This document shows, piece by piece, positions 34,505 through 45,520 of a DNA stretch of 64,000 nt. Under the pieces are notes generated by a model that worked only from the letters and a program-made list of their open reading frames with translations, was not told where the DNA came from and did no database searches. A program made the translations under genes and the position numbers. This DNA is from Spirodela intermedia (Eukaryota > Streptophyta > Magnoliopsida > Alismatales > Araceae). The stretch lies in NCBI GenBank assembly GCA_902729315.2, contig LR746270.1, positions 6,689,221 through 6,753,220 of the forward strand. The letters are read 5' to 3'. Within the stretch, counting starts at the first letter, position 1. Each line of letters opens with the position of its first letter.

Positions 34505-35650
34505 TCTGGTTCAGGCCTCTCAGCTCCACGGTCTCTCCTTCAAGCTCTGTCTCCTTTCTTCCAGCACGCCCCTTCGGAACGGGCTCCTCAGCTGCTACTT
34601 CCTCTGCGGGACGAAAGAAGACGCACGCCAACTGTTCGACCAAATGATCCAAAGGGATAGTATCTCCTTCAACACTATGATTCAGGGGTACGCTACATCG
34701 GGAGACATGGAGAAGGCGGGGGGGATCTTCGCGGTGGCTCCTGATCGGAATCCGGCGAGCTGGACGGCGATGCTCACCGGGTTCTCCGCCGCCGGCGATA
34801 TCTCGACGGTTAGGAAGTTGTTCGATGAGATGCCCCATAAGGATCTGATTGCGTGGAACGCCATGATATCGGGCTACGTGCAGAACCACCTTCCCCTCGA
34901 GGCAATGAAGTTGTTCGTCCAGTTGCAGGCTGCCGGAGGGCCGGCGACGAACAGGATCCTCTCCTCGGGACGGCGCTCGTCTACATGTACTTCAAGTGCG
35001 GCATGGCGGAGTGGGCTATGTAGGTCTTCGAGAGCCTAAGGGAGAAGAACTGCTGCACCTGGAACGCCACCATCAACGGGCTCGCCATGAACGGCATGGC
35101 CGAGCAGGCGCTGGAGCTCTTCCGGCGGATGCTGCTCCAGAGGGGCCTCTCCCCCGACGAGGTCACCTTCGTCGGCGTGCTCTGCGCCTGCGGCCATGGC
35201 GGCTTCCTGGAGGAAGGCATGCGGCATTTCTTCGTCACCATGGAGGAGCTTCGGGTGCGGCATTTGGTTGAGCACTACGCCTGCATGGTGGATCTTCTCG
35301 CACGGAGAGGTCTGCTGGGGGAAGCGGAGGAGCTGATCAGGGGGATGCTCATGGCGCCGGATGATGTGGTGTGGAGGGCGCTGCTGGGAGGTTGCAGGAT
35401 CCACAGGAAGGTGGCGGTGGCGGAAAGGGCGGCGCTCGGCGGTGACGACTGCGTCCTCCTCGCGAACCTGTACACCGCCGTGGGGCAGTGGCGGGAGGCG
35501 GAGAGCGTGTGGCGGGCCATGGCAGAGATGGGGGTCAGGAAGGCCCCCGGTTTCAGCTCCGTCGAGGCCGGCGGCGCCGTGTTCCTCTCCGGCGAGCTGC
35601 CGGCGCTGCCGAGTCGTCGCTGCTTCTGCTCTTACCAGAGTGGCGAATAA

Positions 35651-36072
35651 GGGGATGAAATTGGATATATTTTGTTAGTAAATGGGGCCGTGAAATTGCC
35701 GAGCAGGATTAAATGTGGGGATTTTTCTTTTTCTCACGTGGACACGATCCGTAATCCGACAAACACTAACGGTCCGAAGGAACCGTCTCCTCCAGTGGAT
35801 GTTATTGCCCACGTGGCGTGTTGGGTGGCGGCAGCTGAGACGTTCCGACCTGAGCCTGCCGACACCCTTCTCTCCGCCGGCACGTAAGATGATTCTCTCT
35901 TTCCATCTCTCCCTTTCTCTCTCTCTACCTCTAGCTCTCTCTCTCTCTCTCTCTCTCTCTCGCTCTATCCCCTGCGAACCAGAGCATGTGGAGTTAGGTC
36001 GGGATACTTTGTCGGGGAGCAGTGTGCATGAACACTCCCTGTGGTGGTGGTGGTGATGGCGTCGGGTGGGAG
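35651..36072. other. Intergenic DNA with a CT microsatellite
   Basis: It lies between the PPR pseudogene end and the stop codon of the minus-strand RING gene. A CT tract is at 35925-35961. The right-hand part probably contains the RING gene's 3' UTR. Confidence 0.6.
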
Positions 36073-36873
36073 TCAGCGGTGGCGAAGGTCGGCGCCGCGA
36101 GCGGCGGCGGCGGTGGCGGCGAGGAGTCGCCAGAGTCGGTCAACCTCGCAGAGGACGTCGTCGGTGGGGAGCTCGAAGCGGCAGCAGGGGCACGTGTTCC
36201 TCTCCCTCAGCCACGGGAGTATGCAACCCCAGTGGAACACGTGGCGGCACGGCAACTCGCAAGCGTCCCTCCCCTCCGCCATCTCCTCGCCGCACACCGC
36301 GCACCCGCCGCCGCCGGGCTCGACCGACGGCAACGACACGACGGCGGCTGCTGACGCCGCCACCGCCACCTCGCTCCCCACCTTCCCAGAGACAGCCGAC
36401 ACGAGGCGGCGGCACCTCGCCACCAGGTCCACGTGGCGCCCCACCGCCATTGCCCACCCGCCGCCGAGCGGCTCTCTCAGCACGACCGCCGCCATTCCGG
36501 CCCGCCAGTCGGAGTCTGACTCCCATGCGGGGTCGTAGGCCTCGCAAGAGGAGAGGAGCAAAACTCCAGCGTCCAAATCCCGGAGGGCACCAGCGGCACC
36601 GCCAGAGGCACCGGTGGTACCGCCGGTGAAGGGGTGGGCGAAGCGGGAGAGGGAGCGGAGGAGGAGGCGGGCCACTAGGCGGGCCTTGTCGGAGAGAGAG
36701 AGAGAGCGGAGGAAGTCGGCGGCGACGGCGAAGTGCGACGGCGAGAGGACCAGCCGGAGGAGGCGCCGCCGGCGGAGGCGGAGGTCAACGGATAGGTCAG
36801 CGGCGAGGTCGTGGAAGTCTCGCGGGGAGAGGGTGGAGAGCGCCGCCATGATGACTTCTTCGTCGTCCTCCAT
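36073..36873 (-). CDS. SGR9: RING-H2 E3 ubiquitin ligase, SGR9-like
   Basis: Intronless, 266 residues. The C-terminal RING-H2 domain has ligands C191, C194, C209, H211, H214, C217, C228 and C231 (CAVC ... CRHVFHWGC ... CPCC), an E2-binding zinc fold. The N-terminal half (MAALSTLSPRDFHDLA, SLSLSDKARLVARLLL, LRDLDAGVLLL) and the PTDDV segment after the RING resemble SHOOT GRAVITROPISM 9, an amyloplast-associated ligase that modulates amyloplast-actin interaction in gravity sensing. No clear transmembrane segment is seen. The naming rests on remembered resemblance of these blocks and is less certain than the RING call. The gene is strongly GC-rich, so long ORFs appear in other frames. Confidence 0.88.
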   Translation of the reverse strand: MEDDEEVIMAALSTLSPRDFHDLAADLSVDLRLRRRRLLRLVLSPSHFAVAADFLRSLSLSDKARLVARLLLRSLSRFAHPFTGGTTGASGGAAGALRDLDAGVLLLSSCEAYDPAWESDSDWRAGMAAVVLREPLGGGWAMAVGRHVDLVARCRRLVSAVSGKVGSEVAVAASAAAVVSLPSVEPGGGGCAVCGEEMAEGRDACELPCRHVFHWGCILPWLRERNTCPCCRFELPTDDVLCEVDRLWRLLAATAAAARGADLRHR

Positions 36874-37591
36874 AGACGGCGGCGATGGAAGAATAGCCGG
36901 TGTTGACCTTTTTTAAAGGAAGCGGTCATCTGACTCGCGCGCATCTTATCCTGGCAGGAGTTACCTTCCACGAGGCGAGACTCGGACTCTTTATATCGCC
37001 ACGTCGGCGGGCAATATCCTTCAAGGCTAAGCTGACCTACCGCTAGAGTAGGATAAGCAAAAGCAAGCCGCTTTAATCGGTACGCGTTGGACTTTCTCTG
37101 CCACGGGTCCGGGGCTTTGTCCGCACGTGTATGGACTGGGTGAGAGGGCAGTGTTTAAGCAGACGTGGCACGTAACTAACCAGTAGGCCAGGGGCCCGCC
37201 ACGTCAATCTCTTCGTTGGCGGCGCTCAGGTGGCGACGACATTCTTGCGGACCCGGGCAAAAACGACAGAAAAGGTAGTAACTCCTGGAGGTCCCCACCC
37301 TCGGTTGGCATTCGACCAATGAAAAGCGGCCACGTGCCAAGGACCTCACCTCAACCCGAACCAAAATAGCCGGGCCAGTCTTATCCGGGCCCGAAAAACT
37401 AGCAAAGAAAATGGAAGAACTCTATTCGGATCCGAAACAGAATGGGCCGAGCCCAAGGCTAGCCGAAGATACTATCTCAAAGTTAGGAAACATGAAAAGT
37501 CAACCCACACAGCCAGCAGCAGCGGGTCAAACCGCATAAAACCCACACAGGAAAAAAAAACAGAAAACCACCCATTTAGTTTTGTTTCACC
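36874..37591. other. RING gene promoter region and 3' flank of the GPI-protein gene
   Basis: No coding sequence is seen. ACGTGGC/CACGTG-type words near 37120-37340 (for example GCCACGTGCC at 37330-37339) are G-box-like and could be regulatory, but this is motif-level evidence only. Confidence 0.5.
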
Positions 37592-39430
37592 TCAGATCAT
37601 CGCGGTCACAAAGAGATAGACGGCGAAGAACAGCAGACCAGAGGCGACTGGAGCTCTCACGGCGGCAGCGGCGCCGCTGCCGCTGCCCTGGACAGTGGAG
37701 AGGTTCCCCTGCGGGGTGGCGGTGCTCAGGACAACCACCACCCAGTTTCCTTCAGAGGCAACGCCGGCCCCGACATAGCGGCTGTCATTAAGCTGCTGAT
37801 TGTACTGAGATTTGGTGAAATTGGTGAGGACGATGCTGGGGACGAGCCCGGGAACACAGGCGGGGAGGATGGCGGCGTCCTTGGTGACCGAGATGTCGAG
37901 CTTGCAGCGGGACAGCAGGGTTGGGTAATCCGGGATTGGGCCCTCGGAGCCGAGGATGGCATTGGAGCCGGTCGAATTGGTGCACGGCTGCCCCTCGAAC
38001 TTGTTGGCGATTTCATCGGCCAAGCAGTCGGCGTTCTCATTCTCCGTTAGCACTGACAGGTTCAGGGACGCCCGGTAGCTGTTGATGTCTCGGAGCAGCT
38101 GCTCATCGGCATCTGTGGACTCTCAAGAGAGTTAGGTCGAGCTAATTAATTCATTTGTTGGTAGGTGGTCAAAGGAGAGAGATTCTTTGGTCGTCTTCTT
38201 GGGCTAGAAGAAGTCAGAATTCTTGGCCGCAGTTGACCGGATTCCCCATGATTCGGGTCTCAGTTTGATATTATCAAACTGAAGTCAGTTTCTAGTAAGA
38301 TATATGGTCTTAAGGAAAAACTAACTGATAGGCGGGTTGACTTCTCCTGTTCCCCTTTGAAAAGTCTCCTCATAATCAGTGTCATTATTCTTTCTCAAGA
38401 ACCTGAACCTCCACTTTCCACATAAACTTAGCATTTCAGCTGCATCCGTGCTCAGTCAACCCCTGCAGAATGCTGCCCCCTCTTTTACTACTATAAATAG
38501 TCAATTACGACAACAATGCTTTAAGCAGAAAAAGTCAATCACATCTAGAAAAAGTTGCGCAGTGTCCTCAGTGTTTTCATCCTGTGAAAGAGAATCTACA
38601 GGCTCTTCAGTTGACCCACCTGCAATCTTGCTCCTATAATGGAATCAAAGTTCATATCATCTACAAGGCGTGATGGATCTACTTAGCACCAGAGAAACTT
38701 GATGGGTAGCTCGTGATTTAATGAGGGAGAGTGGCAAAGGTGATGAGGAGACTTTAGCCTCCAAGGCCAGTGGAGGATCAATGTATTATGCTTGTAGTTG
38801 TTCTAACTATTGGAAGATGGCAACTCCATGCTGTTCTCTCTCTCTCTCTACCTTTTGTTCTTCCTCTATTCAGCTCCACCTAGCAATCGCAATGATCCAA
38901 AGTTCACACACCTAGATGAGGGAAATGTAATTTTTACAGATCTTTAACTGAGGCTCGACTACGGTAACCTACAATTTCTCTCTCTCTCTCTCTCTACCCA
39001 TTGTTCTTCCCCTATTCATCTCCACCTAGCAATGGCAAGGATACAAAGCTCGCACAGGCAATCCTAAGGAGTGGTCAACTGACATTCAACAGAAGCAAGA
39101 TCTGTCCTATTGAGATTATATCGGTGACCTTGCCGTGTATATTAGAAAAGCATGCTGGTTACGAGCTGAGTAACAGGATCGCGCAACAGCGCCATAGTTA
39201 CCACGGCACAGTGCCCGCGATGAAGACAGAAAACGAAAGGGAAACCTCTCAATCCCACATCCCGCGCTGCTGATCAAGAATGTGGGAGAAAAATACGATC
39301 AACAGATGGAGAAAAGAAGAACGAACTTACCGTCTGATCTGGCTGCACCGAAGAACGAGGCCACTGAGACGGCGACGAGGAAGAGGATAAGAGAGGAGGC
39401 AGATGACATGCAGAAACCAGACCCAGCCAT
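37592..39430 (-). CDS. GPI-anchored cell-surface protein (At5g19250-like)
   Basis: Two coding exons on the minus strand (39430-39331 and 38112-37592) with a 1218 bp intron give 206 residues. Exon 1 encodes the signal peptide (MAGSGFCMSSASSLILFLVA...). The mature part (DADEQLLRDINSYRASLNL, NADCLADEIANKFEGQPC, ILPACVPG) matches a plant family of small uncharacterised GPI-anchored proteins. The C-terminus has a small-residue stretch (GSGSGAAAA) followed by a hydrophobic tail (SGLLFFAVYLFV), the expected GPI attachment signal. There are several N-glycosylation sequons (NST, NFT, NDS, NLS). It is probably anchored at the outer face of the plasma membrane. Function is unknown. Starting at the downstream ATG at 38053 would remove the signal peptide, so the spliced model is preferred. 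Confidence 0.88.
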
Positions 39431-39517
39431 CTCGCCGCTGGATCAGGGAGGGAAGGAGAAGGAACAGGGGAACTGAATAGGGTGGAGAGGAATGAGGAAT
39501 GAGGAATGAGGAGTACA

Positions 39518-39554
<37 letters not shown>

Positions 39555-39743
39555 TCGGCCAGCATTGGTTTTACTTTTACTTTTCTTTACGCTTTTCATG
39601 GAAAACTATACTTTTACATTAACATTTTCATTTTAAACCCTGTGAAGATACACTGATAAATTAGACCCCTGACAATTTTCCGGCAACAAAAAGCAGAAGT
39701 TTTCTGCCACCACTTCCTTCTTTGTGTATTAGCGCCAATCTAG

Positions 39744-39807
<64 letters not shown>

Positions 39808-41714
39808 TTATCTAGATGGGGATAAAGTGAGGCCTCCAAAGTCAAGGCCAGATCGTTAGAAGATGATCATTTACTCTTTTGTGCAACAAATTATAGTAGA
39901 AACATGAGACATAGAGGAGAATCGTGAAAGATACAAATTTTATGTGGTTGGAATAATCCTCCAATGTCCATAGTCCCATATATTATTTTCTTTAGAGAGA
40001 GAATCATCTCACTCTTATATATTATTAGGTTAACAGATGATAATCATCTCATGAGATTAAAGAAACTATGCATGAACTCAAGCATGCATCATCACTCAAG
40101 TAGAGCAAAAAACTATCCCACAAGGATAATCAATGGGTTTACACTAATTAACAAAAAAATCACACCTTGAGCAAATGAATTAATAAATGGAATAAAAAAT
40201 CTATAAAAAAAATGATCACATGTTCTAGATATGCTTGAGAAAATAATCTGATTAATTACAATGAAAATGAAAATAAATGATTGCCTATCATAGAAATGGG
40301 TATATAATCATCTTGTGAACAAATATCATATCATAGAAAAATCACAAAATTATATCATTTCCAATCAAGAATGTGTCTATGCCTACCAATAATAGGTGAA
40401 TGGATTTGCTAATACACTACAATAGTTTGTAAAGACTTCAATAGTAATAGTCATGACATGAGATATTACTACACAAACACAATATTGATAACTCAACGTA
40501 AAAATGTGGACATGAACACACATAATACATCAGCATCATGCATAACCTGTGATAGAAGGTGAAGCATCAATGATGGTAAGAACACCAACCATTTAAAGAC
40601 AAAGTATCATGTGACATGATGTGTCAATGCCTACTAGTAATATGTGAATAGCTTTGCTAATACACTAAAATAATTTGCAAATATTTCAACATGAATAGTC
40701 ATGACATGAGATATTATTACATAGAGTATTGACAACTCAATGTACAAATGACGACATGAGCTAAAAACATGAACACACACGATACATCAGCATCATGCAT
40801 AACATGTGTCTGCAAAGAATAGGTGAATGGCTTTGCTAATATGCCATATTGACAACTCTCAACATACAGATGTCAATATCAGCTCAAAACTATAAACACA
40901 CATCATACATCAACATCATACATAACATGTGATAGAAAGTGAAGAATCATCGATGGCAAGAACACCAGCCATCTAAAGATAAAGTATCATGTGTTTGTGC
41001 CTACCAATAATAGGTGAATGGTTTTGCTAACACACTATAATAATTTGCAAAAACTTTACCAATGGTGGTCATGACAAGAGATATTACTACAAACATCAAC
41101 GTGAGCTTGTGAAAACGATGATAAGAACACCAACCATCTAAAGGTAAAGTAGGTTTTTGTGATCTCCTTTAAAAGAGGCATACCTTAACCTAAATAAGTA
41201 AACTGATTATCTCAAATGAAGCACCAATAGCCACATGAGTGCATGCTAAAATTGTCTTAAGACAAAGTATCATGTGAATAGAGGCAGAGCTTAGCCTAGA
41301 TGAGCAAAGTAGTTATTTCACGTATAGTGTGAATAGTGTACTTATATACAAATATGGGTCTCTTGAGAAGATAATGCACAACTAATAGTTGCTCCTTACA
41401 CCGGACAGTAGAGAGATGTAACGTATACTTCTAAATGCAGAGGAGAGAGAGAGAGAGAGAGGGTGCGGGAAAAAAGGGAGAGGGTCGTGGTTAAAGCCCT
41501 TTGGATGACCATTCAACGCGACCGCTCACCTCGTAACCTCGATTTCTGCGTAGCTCCTCACCTTCCCTCTTGGGGAGGGGGGGCGCTTGCTTCCTTCCGT
41601 CCACCGCCCCTAGCGTCTGCAGGAAGGAGAGCAGTCGACTGCCGCAGCAACGGGTCGGGCGGCGGCGGGGAGTGGAGGAGAGGGAGAGAGAAGGTAGGTT
41701 GGCTGAGGAAAACC
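39431..41714. other. Intergenic DNA (upstream of GPI gene and of the phosphotransfer gene)
   Basis: It holds (GA)n at 39519-39553, probably in the GPI gene's leader or promoter, (CT)n at 39751-39805, the degenerate repeat array at 40371-41110, and (GA)n at 41442-41462. No other gene was recognised. Confidence 0.6.
40371..41110. repeat. Degenerate tandem array, about four units
   Basis: Units begin with GTGTC/GTGTTTGTGCCTACCA-like sequence and contain AATAGGTGAATGG.TTTGCTAA followed by CATGACA(T/A)GAGATATTA. Starts are at about 40371, 40621, 40805 and 40991, with spacing of 250, 184 and 186 bp, so the units vary by internal deletion. CATCAGCATCATGCATAACATGTG also recurs. No coding potential. 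Confidence 0.75.
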
Positions 41715-42883
41715 ATGGAGGTGCGCAGGTTACAGAGACAGTACGTGGAGTTCGCCTCGTCCCTCTTCCGGGAGGTGCGTGAAATGGGGTTTCCGGGGGG
41801 TTTTGGGTTTCTTCCTCGTCTCTTTCCCCCGCGCGTTCTCTTCTCCGTTGTATATATACAGATGGGAAATAACGTCCTGATGGGGGGTTGATGAACGGGG
41901 TGGGTTTTAGGGGTTTCTGGACGAGCAGTTCTCGCAGGTGCAGCAGCTGCAGGACGAGACCAACCCGGATTTCGTCTACGAGGTGGTCACGCTCTTCATT
42001 CAAGACTCGGAGAGGCTGCTCAGCGAGCTGGCTAGGTCCATGTAGGGATCTCAGTGACGCTGAATCTTCTCCATGCTTTGCTATTTTTTTGTAGCACTGT
42101 TCCATTGCACTCCCACTTCTTTATTATGCTCATGATTGTGCTTTTTGTGGCCTTGAACGTCTTAAAAGAGACGAGCAACCTGTGGATTTCGTGAAGGTTG
42201 ATGCGCATGTTCATCAGCTGAAGGGCAGCAGCGCCAGGTGATCCTCGCACCTCTCTCATCCATTTCAAGGGATGAATCAAACCTTCTCTCAGGGTCATGA
42301 CCCGATTTCTCTCTCGTTTGGGTTCCCTAAAACTGATTTCTTCGTAGCAAATGCTCTGCCTGTTATCCGTCTCTACTCAACCTTCTACAAATGGATTTTT
42401 ACTGGACAGCATAGGTGCCCGTAGAGTCAAAAACGCTTGCCTGGCCTTCCGGAGCTCCTGCGATGGGAACAACTTCGAAGGGTGGGACTCGGATGCTGCT
42501 CACTCCTTTTTCTTCTTCTTCTTCTTCTTCTTCTCTCCCATCGACTGCTTAATCCACAGTCGTATCTTTCTTCCTTCTTCTTCATAAAGATTGTTGTTGT
42601 TGTTGTTGTTGTTCTTCTTCTTCTTCTTCTTCACTAATTCTGAACAGGAATCCTCCTGATGTAGGTGCCTGAGATGTTTCCAACAGGTTAGAAATGAATA
42701 CTCTCTTGTGAAGAGCAAGCTCGAATCTCTGCTAGGGGTAAACACCTTTTTATCCCCAAAGGAACCTTATGATTATATTCGTGTCATTTACTAAAGAAAA
42801 TCATTTTGGCTGACTGTGCTGGATTGCAGCTGGAGCAGCAGATCATGAGGGCTGGTGGGTCGGTTCCAACTTTGAAGTGTTAG
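41715..42883 (+). CDS. AHP: Histidine-containing phosphotransfer protein (AHP type)
   Basis: Six coding exons (41715-41774, 41911-42035, 42169-42237, 42410-42481, 42665-42737, 42830-42883) give 150 residues, the usual AHP length, with all phases matching. The protein reads GFLDEQFSQVQQLQDE, then VTLFIQDSERLLSELAR, then the HPt signature HVHQLKGSSASIGARRV with the phospho-accepting His77, and ends LEQQIMRAGGSVP. These proteins shuttle phosphate from cytokinin receptor histidine kinases in the membrane to nuclear response regulators. The active His and the following Lys/Gly/Ser are intact, so this is not a pseudo-HPt. The intron pattern is very exon-fragmented, so no single ORF shows the gene. 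(TTC)n and (GTT)n runs lie in intron 4. Confidence 0.95.
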
Positions 42884-43269
42884 TGGGTTCTTGTGTGCAG
42901 GAAGAAGAACATATTTTGAAAGGGTTTTTGGGATGTAATGGGACCATCTAATAGTGGGCAGGACAAATGGGCTCGAAGGGGGTTTTCTTGTTGGGTTTGT
43001 GTCTCTCCCTTGTCTTCCCTATCTCCTGTGCTTTCCAACTCTATTCGGTGCACAAACAGTCTAAGTTATACAGCGGGGGCTGATCCTCGTATACTAGAGC
43101 TTCAGATTCTCATCTTCTATTCCCCGCCTTCTTACTGGTTCCATCTCAATTGAATTCTCTTCTTGTCTTTTGATCAGAGAATCTCAACCGCTGTTTTCTT
43201 TCTCTCGATTCTCACAAAAATTGCATCTTGAACAGAACCTAAGGGGTCTAGTTCTCCGAATTTGATAGA

Positions 43270-43590
43270 GAAATCATCATCTGTTGCATTCTTTGATGTA
43301 TTCCCCGAGATCACAGGCCATGATGCCCCAAGCTAGGGTTTTGCTCAATCCAGTGATGACCCACAGCATTGGGCATGAATATTTCATGTATAGAAATATG
43401 GACTAAAGTGGGGTAAAGTACCACTATGCGAAATCATCATCTGTCGTATTCTTTGGTGTATTCCTCGTGATCACAGGCCATGATGCCCCAAGCTGGGGTT
43501 TTGCTCAATCCAGTGATGACCCACAGCATTGGGCATGAGTATTTTCATGTATAGAAATATGGACCAAAGTGGGCTAAAGTACCACTATGC
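43270..43590. repeat. Tandem duplication, two copies of about 160 bp
   Basis: Copies at 43270-43429 and 43430-43590 are head to tail and differ at few positions (roughly a dozen by eye). Each begins GAAATCATCATCTGT and ends ACCACTATGC; a truncated third start (GAAATC) follows at 43591. High similarity suggests a fairly recent event. Confidence 0.92.
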
Positions 43591-43854
43591 GAAATCAAAG
43601 CATGAATGTCTCCTGGTAGATCTTGTGATAGAATGCATGGAACTGAAGATTAAATACTCCTAGCCTAAACTATGTACTTTCCATGTGCAGTGGGTGCCCA
43701 GCTTCAGAGCTGCAAATAAGTCGGTTGCTTTTACATTCATGAGAAATGTGTAGAACAGATCGATTTTAATGTGCCATGTTGTTCTTTCTTGAGGAAGAAA
43801 AGGTTATTCGAGTAAATTATTTCTGTCAAAATTGAAATAGATGAATCAAAGTTC

Positions 43855-44170
43855 TTGAAAGGGTCTTACTTTGTAATTTTCTCCTTTATTAAATAAATAA
43901 ATATCTAATTATTTCTATGTATGTATGAAGGTCACTGATTTAAACCTACATTTTTTCTTCCTTTATATTTTTTTATCAATCCACTCCCTTATGAAATTAG
44001 ATGAAGCAAAGTGTCATAGTAGGCTGTCTATAAGTTCTTGAAAGGGTCTTACTTTGTAATATTCTTCAATATTTATATATATATATATGTAAAATTATTT
44101 GTATTTATATATGAAGGAAATTGATTTAAACCTACATTTTTTTCCTTTATGTTTTTTTTTTATCAACCTT
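43855..44170. repeat. Direct duplication, copies of about 130 bp
   Basis: A segment with GAAAGGGTCTTACTTTGTAAT and GATTTAAACCTACATTTTTT recurs at about 44036 after its first copy at about 43857. It is AT-rich and diverged, with (TA)n expansion in the second copy. Confidence 0.8.
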
Positions 44171-45277
44171 CTCCCTTATTTTCAATACGTTGACTTTCTT
44201 TTTTCAACTCCATCCCTGGCTTCACGCTTGCATTATTTTTCCAATTTCTCCTTCACTCGCAGTCATCAAGAAACAGCAGCTGCTAGACAGGGGGTCGTCA
44301 CATGCCATACCAAAGAGATTTTATCCACGGAGGGTTGGGTCAAACAGTGGAAGTAGGCTTCTGGGTGGTCAGATCGATGCAGAGGGTTGACCAATCTGTT
44401 TCGCCTATAATCTTGCGCTTGTTGCAAAAAAAAAAAAGGGTCAACTCCAAGATTACCTGGCCCGTTCAATTCTGCTCGTTTTTCTGACTCGGTGGAACTC
44501 AGTTAACTCAGACCCATCTCGAGTTGTGTTCCTGCCTACGAGGAAAATGGAGATTCATCATGATTTCTCTCCCTTTAGTCACTGTTTGATATAATGGTTG
44601 TCTTTAATGACGATAAAAATTAAGAGCATATTATTGTGGTGTGTAGGTTTAAATAAATAAGAAAATGCCTAAAATATGAATTCAGAGCCAGCTATGATAT
44701 TATTTTCTTAAATTCATAAAATAGCGGAAATAAATCCAATGGTCTTGCGTCACACAGATCTTCTCAACCACCTTGCCAAGTCACACAAATCATTCCAAGA
44801 ATCTGTTTTTGCCATCAGAATGGGCCCCGGAAGATGTTCCACTTTCTTGAGCCGCCAGCATTATATAAATATTTTTTTTAAATGGGCAATTTTGAGGGAT
44901 AAAGATGTAAATTCCAGAGTCCCACCCGCAGCAATTATTTCTTATAAACTTAGGATTTATATCCCCATCATACCTAAAGTTTGCACGAATAACTGCGACA
45001 GGGTTGAGGACGTTCAATCAAGCGCCTCTCCAGGTACGAAGTGTGCTTGACCGACCGCACGAGGCGAGAAGATGGTTGCCAGAAGGGATTCTCGTTTCTC
45101 ATTCCACGAAAGACTTTCGTGCAGAATGTATTCATTCCAAGGCTCTTCGGAAGTACTCTTTTCAGAAAGTATTCCGGGGTCCCATGCGTTATGATGACGT
45201 ACTCATGTCCAGGGGCCTTGTTTTTTCCACGTCATCATTGGGTTACAGGCGTTAGTGGAGCAAATGAGTGAAGATTG

Positions 45278-45520
45278 TCTGGGCCCACTTTTTTTGTCCA
45301 TATGGCTCTCTCTCTTCTCTCTCTTTCTCACTCAGAGACTGGTAGGGTGGTCTACCTGGCATGGGCCAACTTTTTATTGTCCACGTGGTTCTCTCGCTCT
45401 CTCTCTCTCGGAGACTGGTAGGTCGGGTCTACCTGGCCTGGGCCCACTTTTTCTTGTCCACATGGCTCTCTCTCTCTCTCTCATGGAGGCTGGCAGGTCA
45501 GGTCTAGCTGGCGTGAGTGG
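45278..45520. repeat. Minisatellite, three units of about 80-85 bp
   Basis: Each unit has GGGCC(C/A)ACTTTTT, TTGTCCA(C/T), (G)GCTCTCTCTC and GAGACTGGTAGG..GTCTACCTGGC. Starts are at about 45278, 45362 and 45439. ORFs across it on both strands are repeat-derived. Confidence 0.82.

Larger units (their letters stand above)
29653..35650 (+). pseudogene. PPR (PLS-class) gene split by a copia retrotransposon
   Basis: The 5' part (29653-29932) encodes MGSNCATILILHQLW..., with QVHTYLL, LYNSLLLAYTSS and FILKAVVKGRSL, a normal PPR N-terminus. The 3' part (34510-35650) continues QASQLHGLSFKLC, followed by PPR motifs (DARQLFDQM, SFNTMIQGYATSGDMEKA, AWNAMISGYVQN, TWNATINGLAMNGMAEQALELF) and an E-type end (LLANLYTAVGQWREAESVWRAM). 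If the element and one copy of its 5 bp target duplication are ignored, GRSLVQASQLHG reads in frame across the junction. The downstream half has further lesions: a frameshift with apparent loss of part of a motif at about 34950-34980 and an in-frame TAG at 35021. These proteins act in organelle RNA processing. This copy is very unlikely to be functional. Confidence 0.88.

Noticed and set aside
34367-34660. ORFs spanning the 3' LTR into the PPR gene
   Set aside because: They are chance joins of LTR sequence with PPR sequence. The reading that matches PPR motifs begins after the LTR.
37592-38053. GPI-protein gene starting at the internal ATG at 38053
   Set aside because: That start lacks a signal peptide, while a spliced upstream exon (39430-39331) supplies one in frame.
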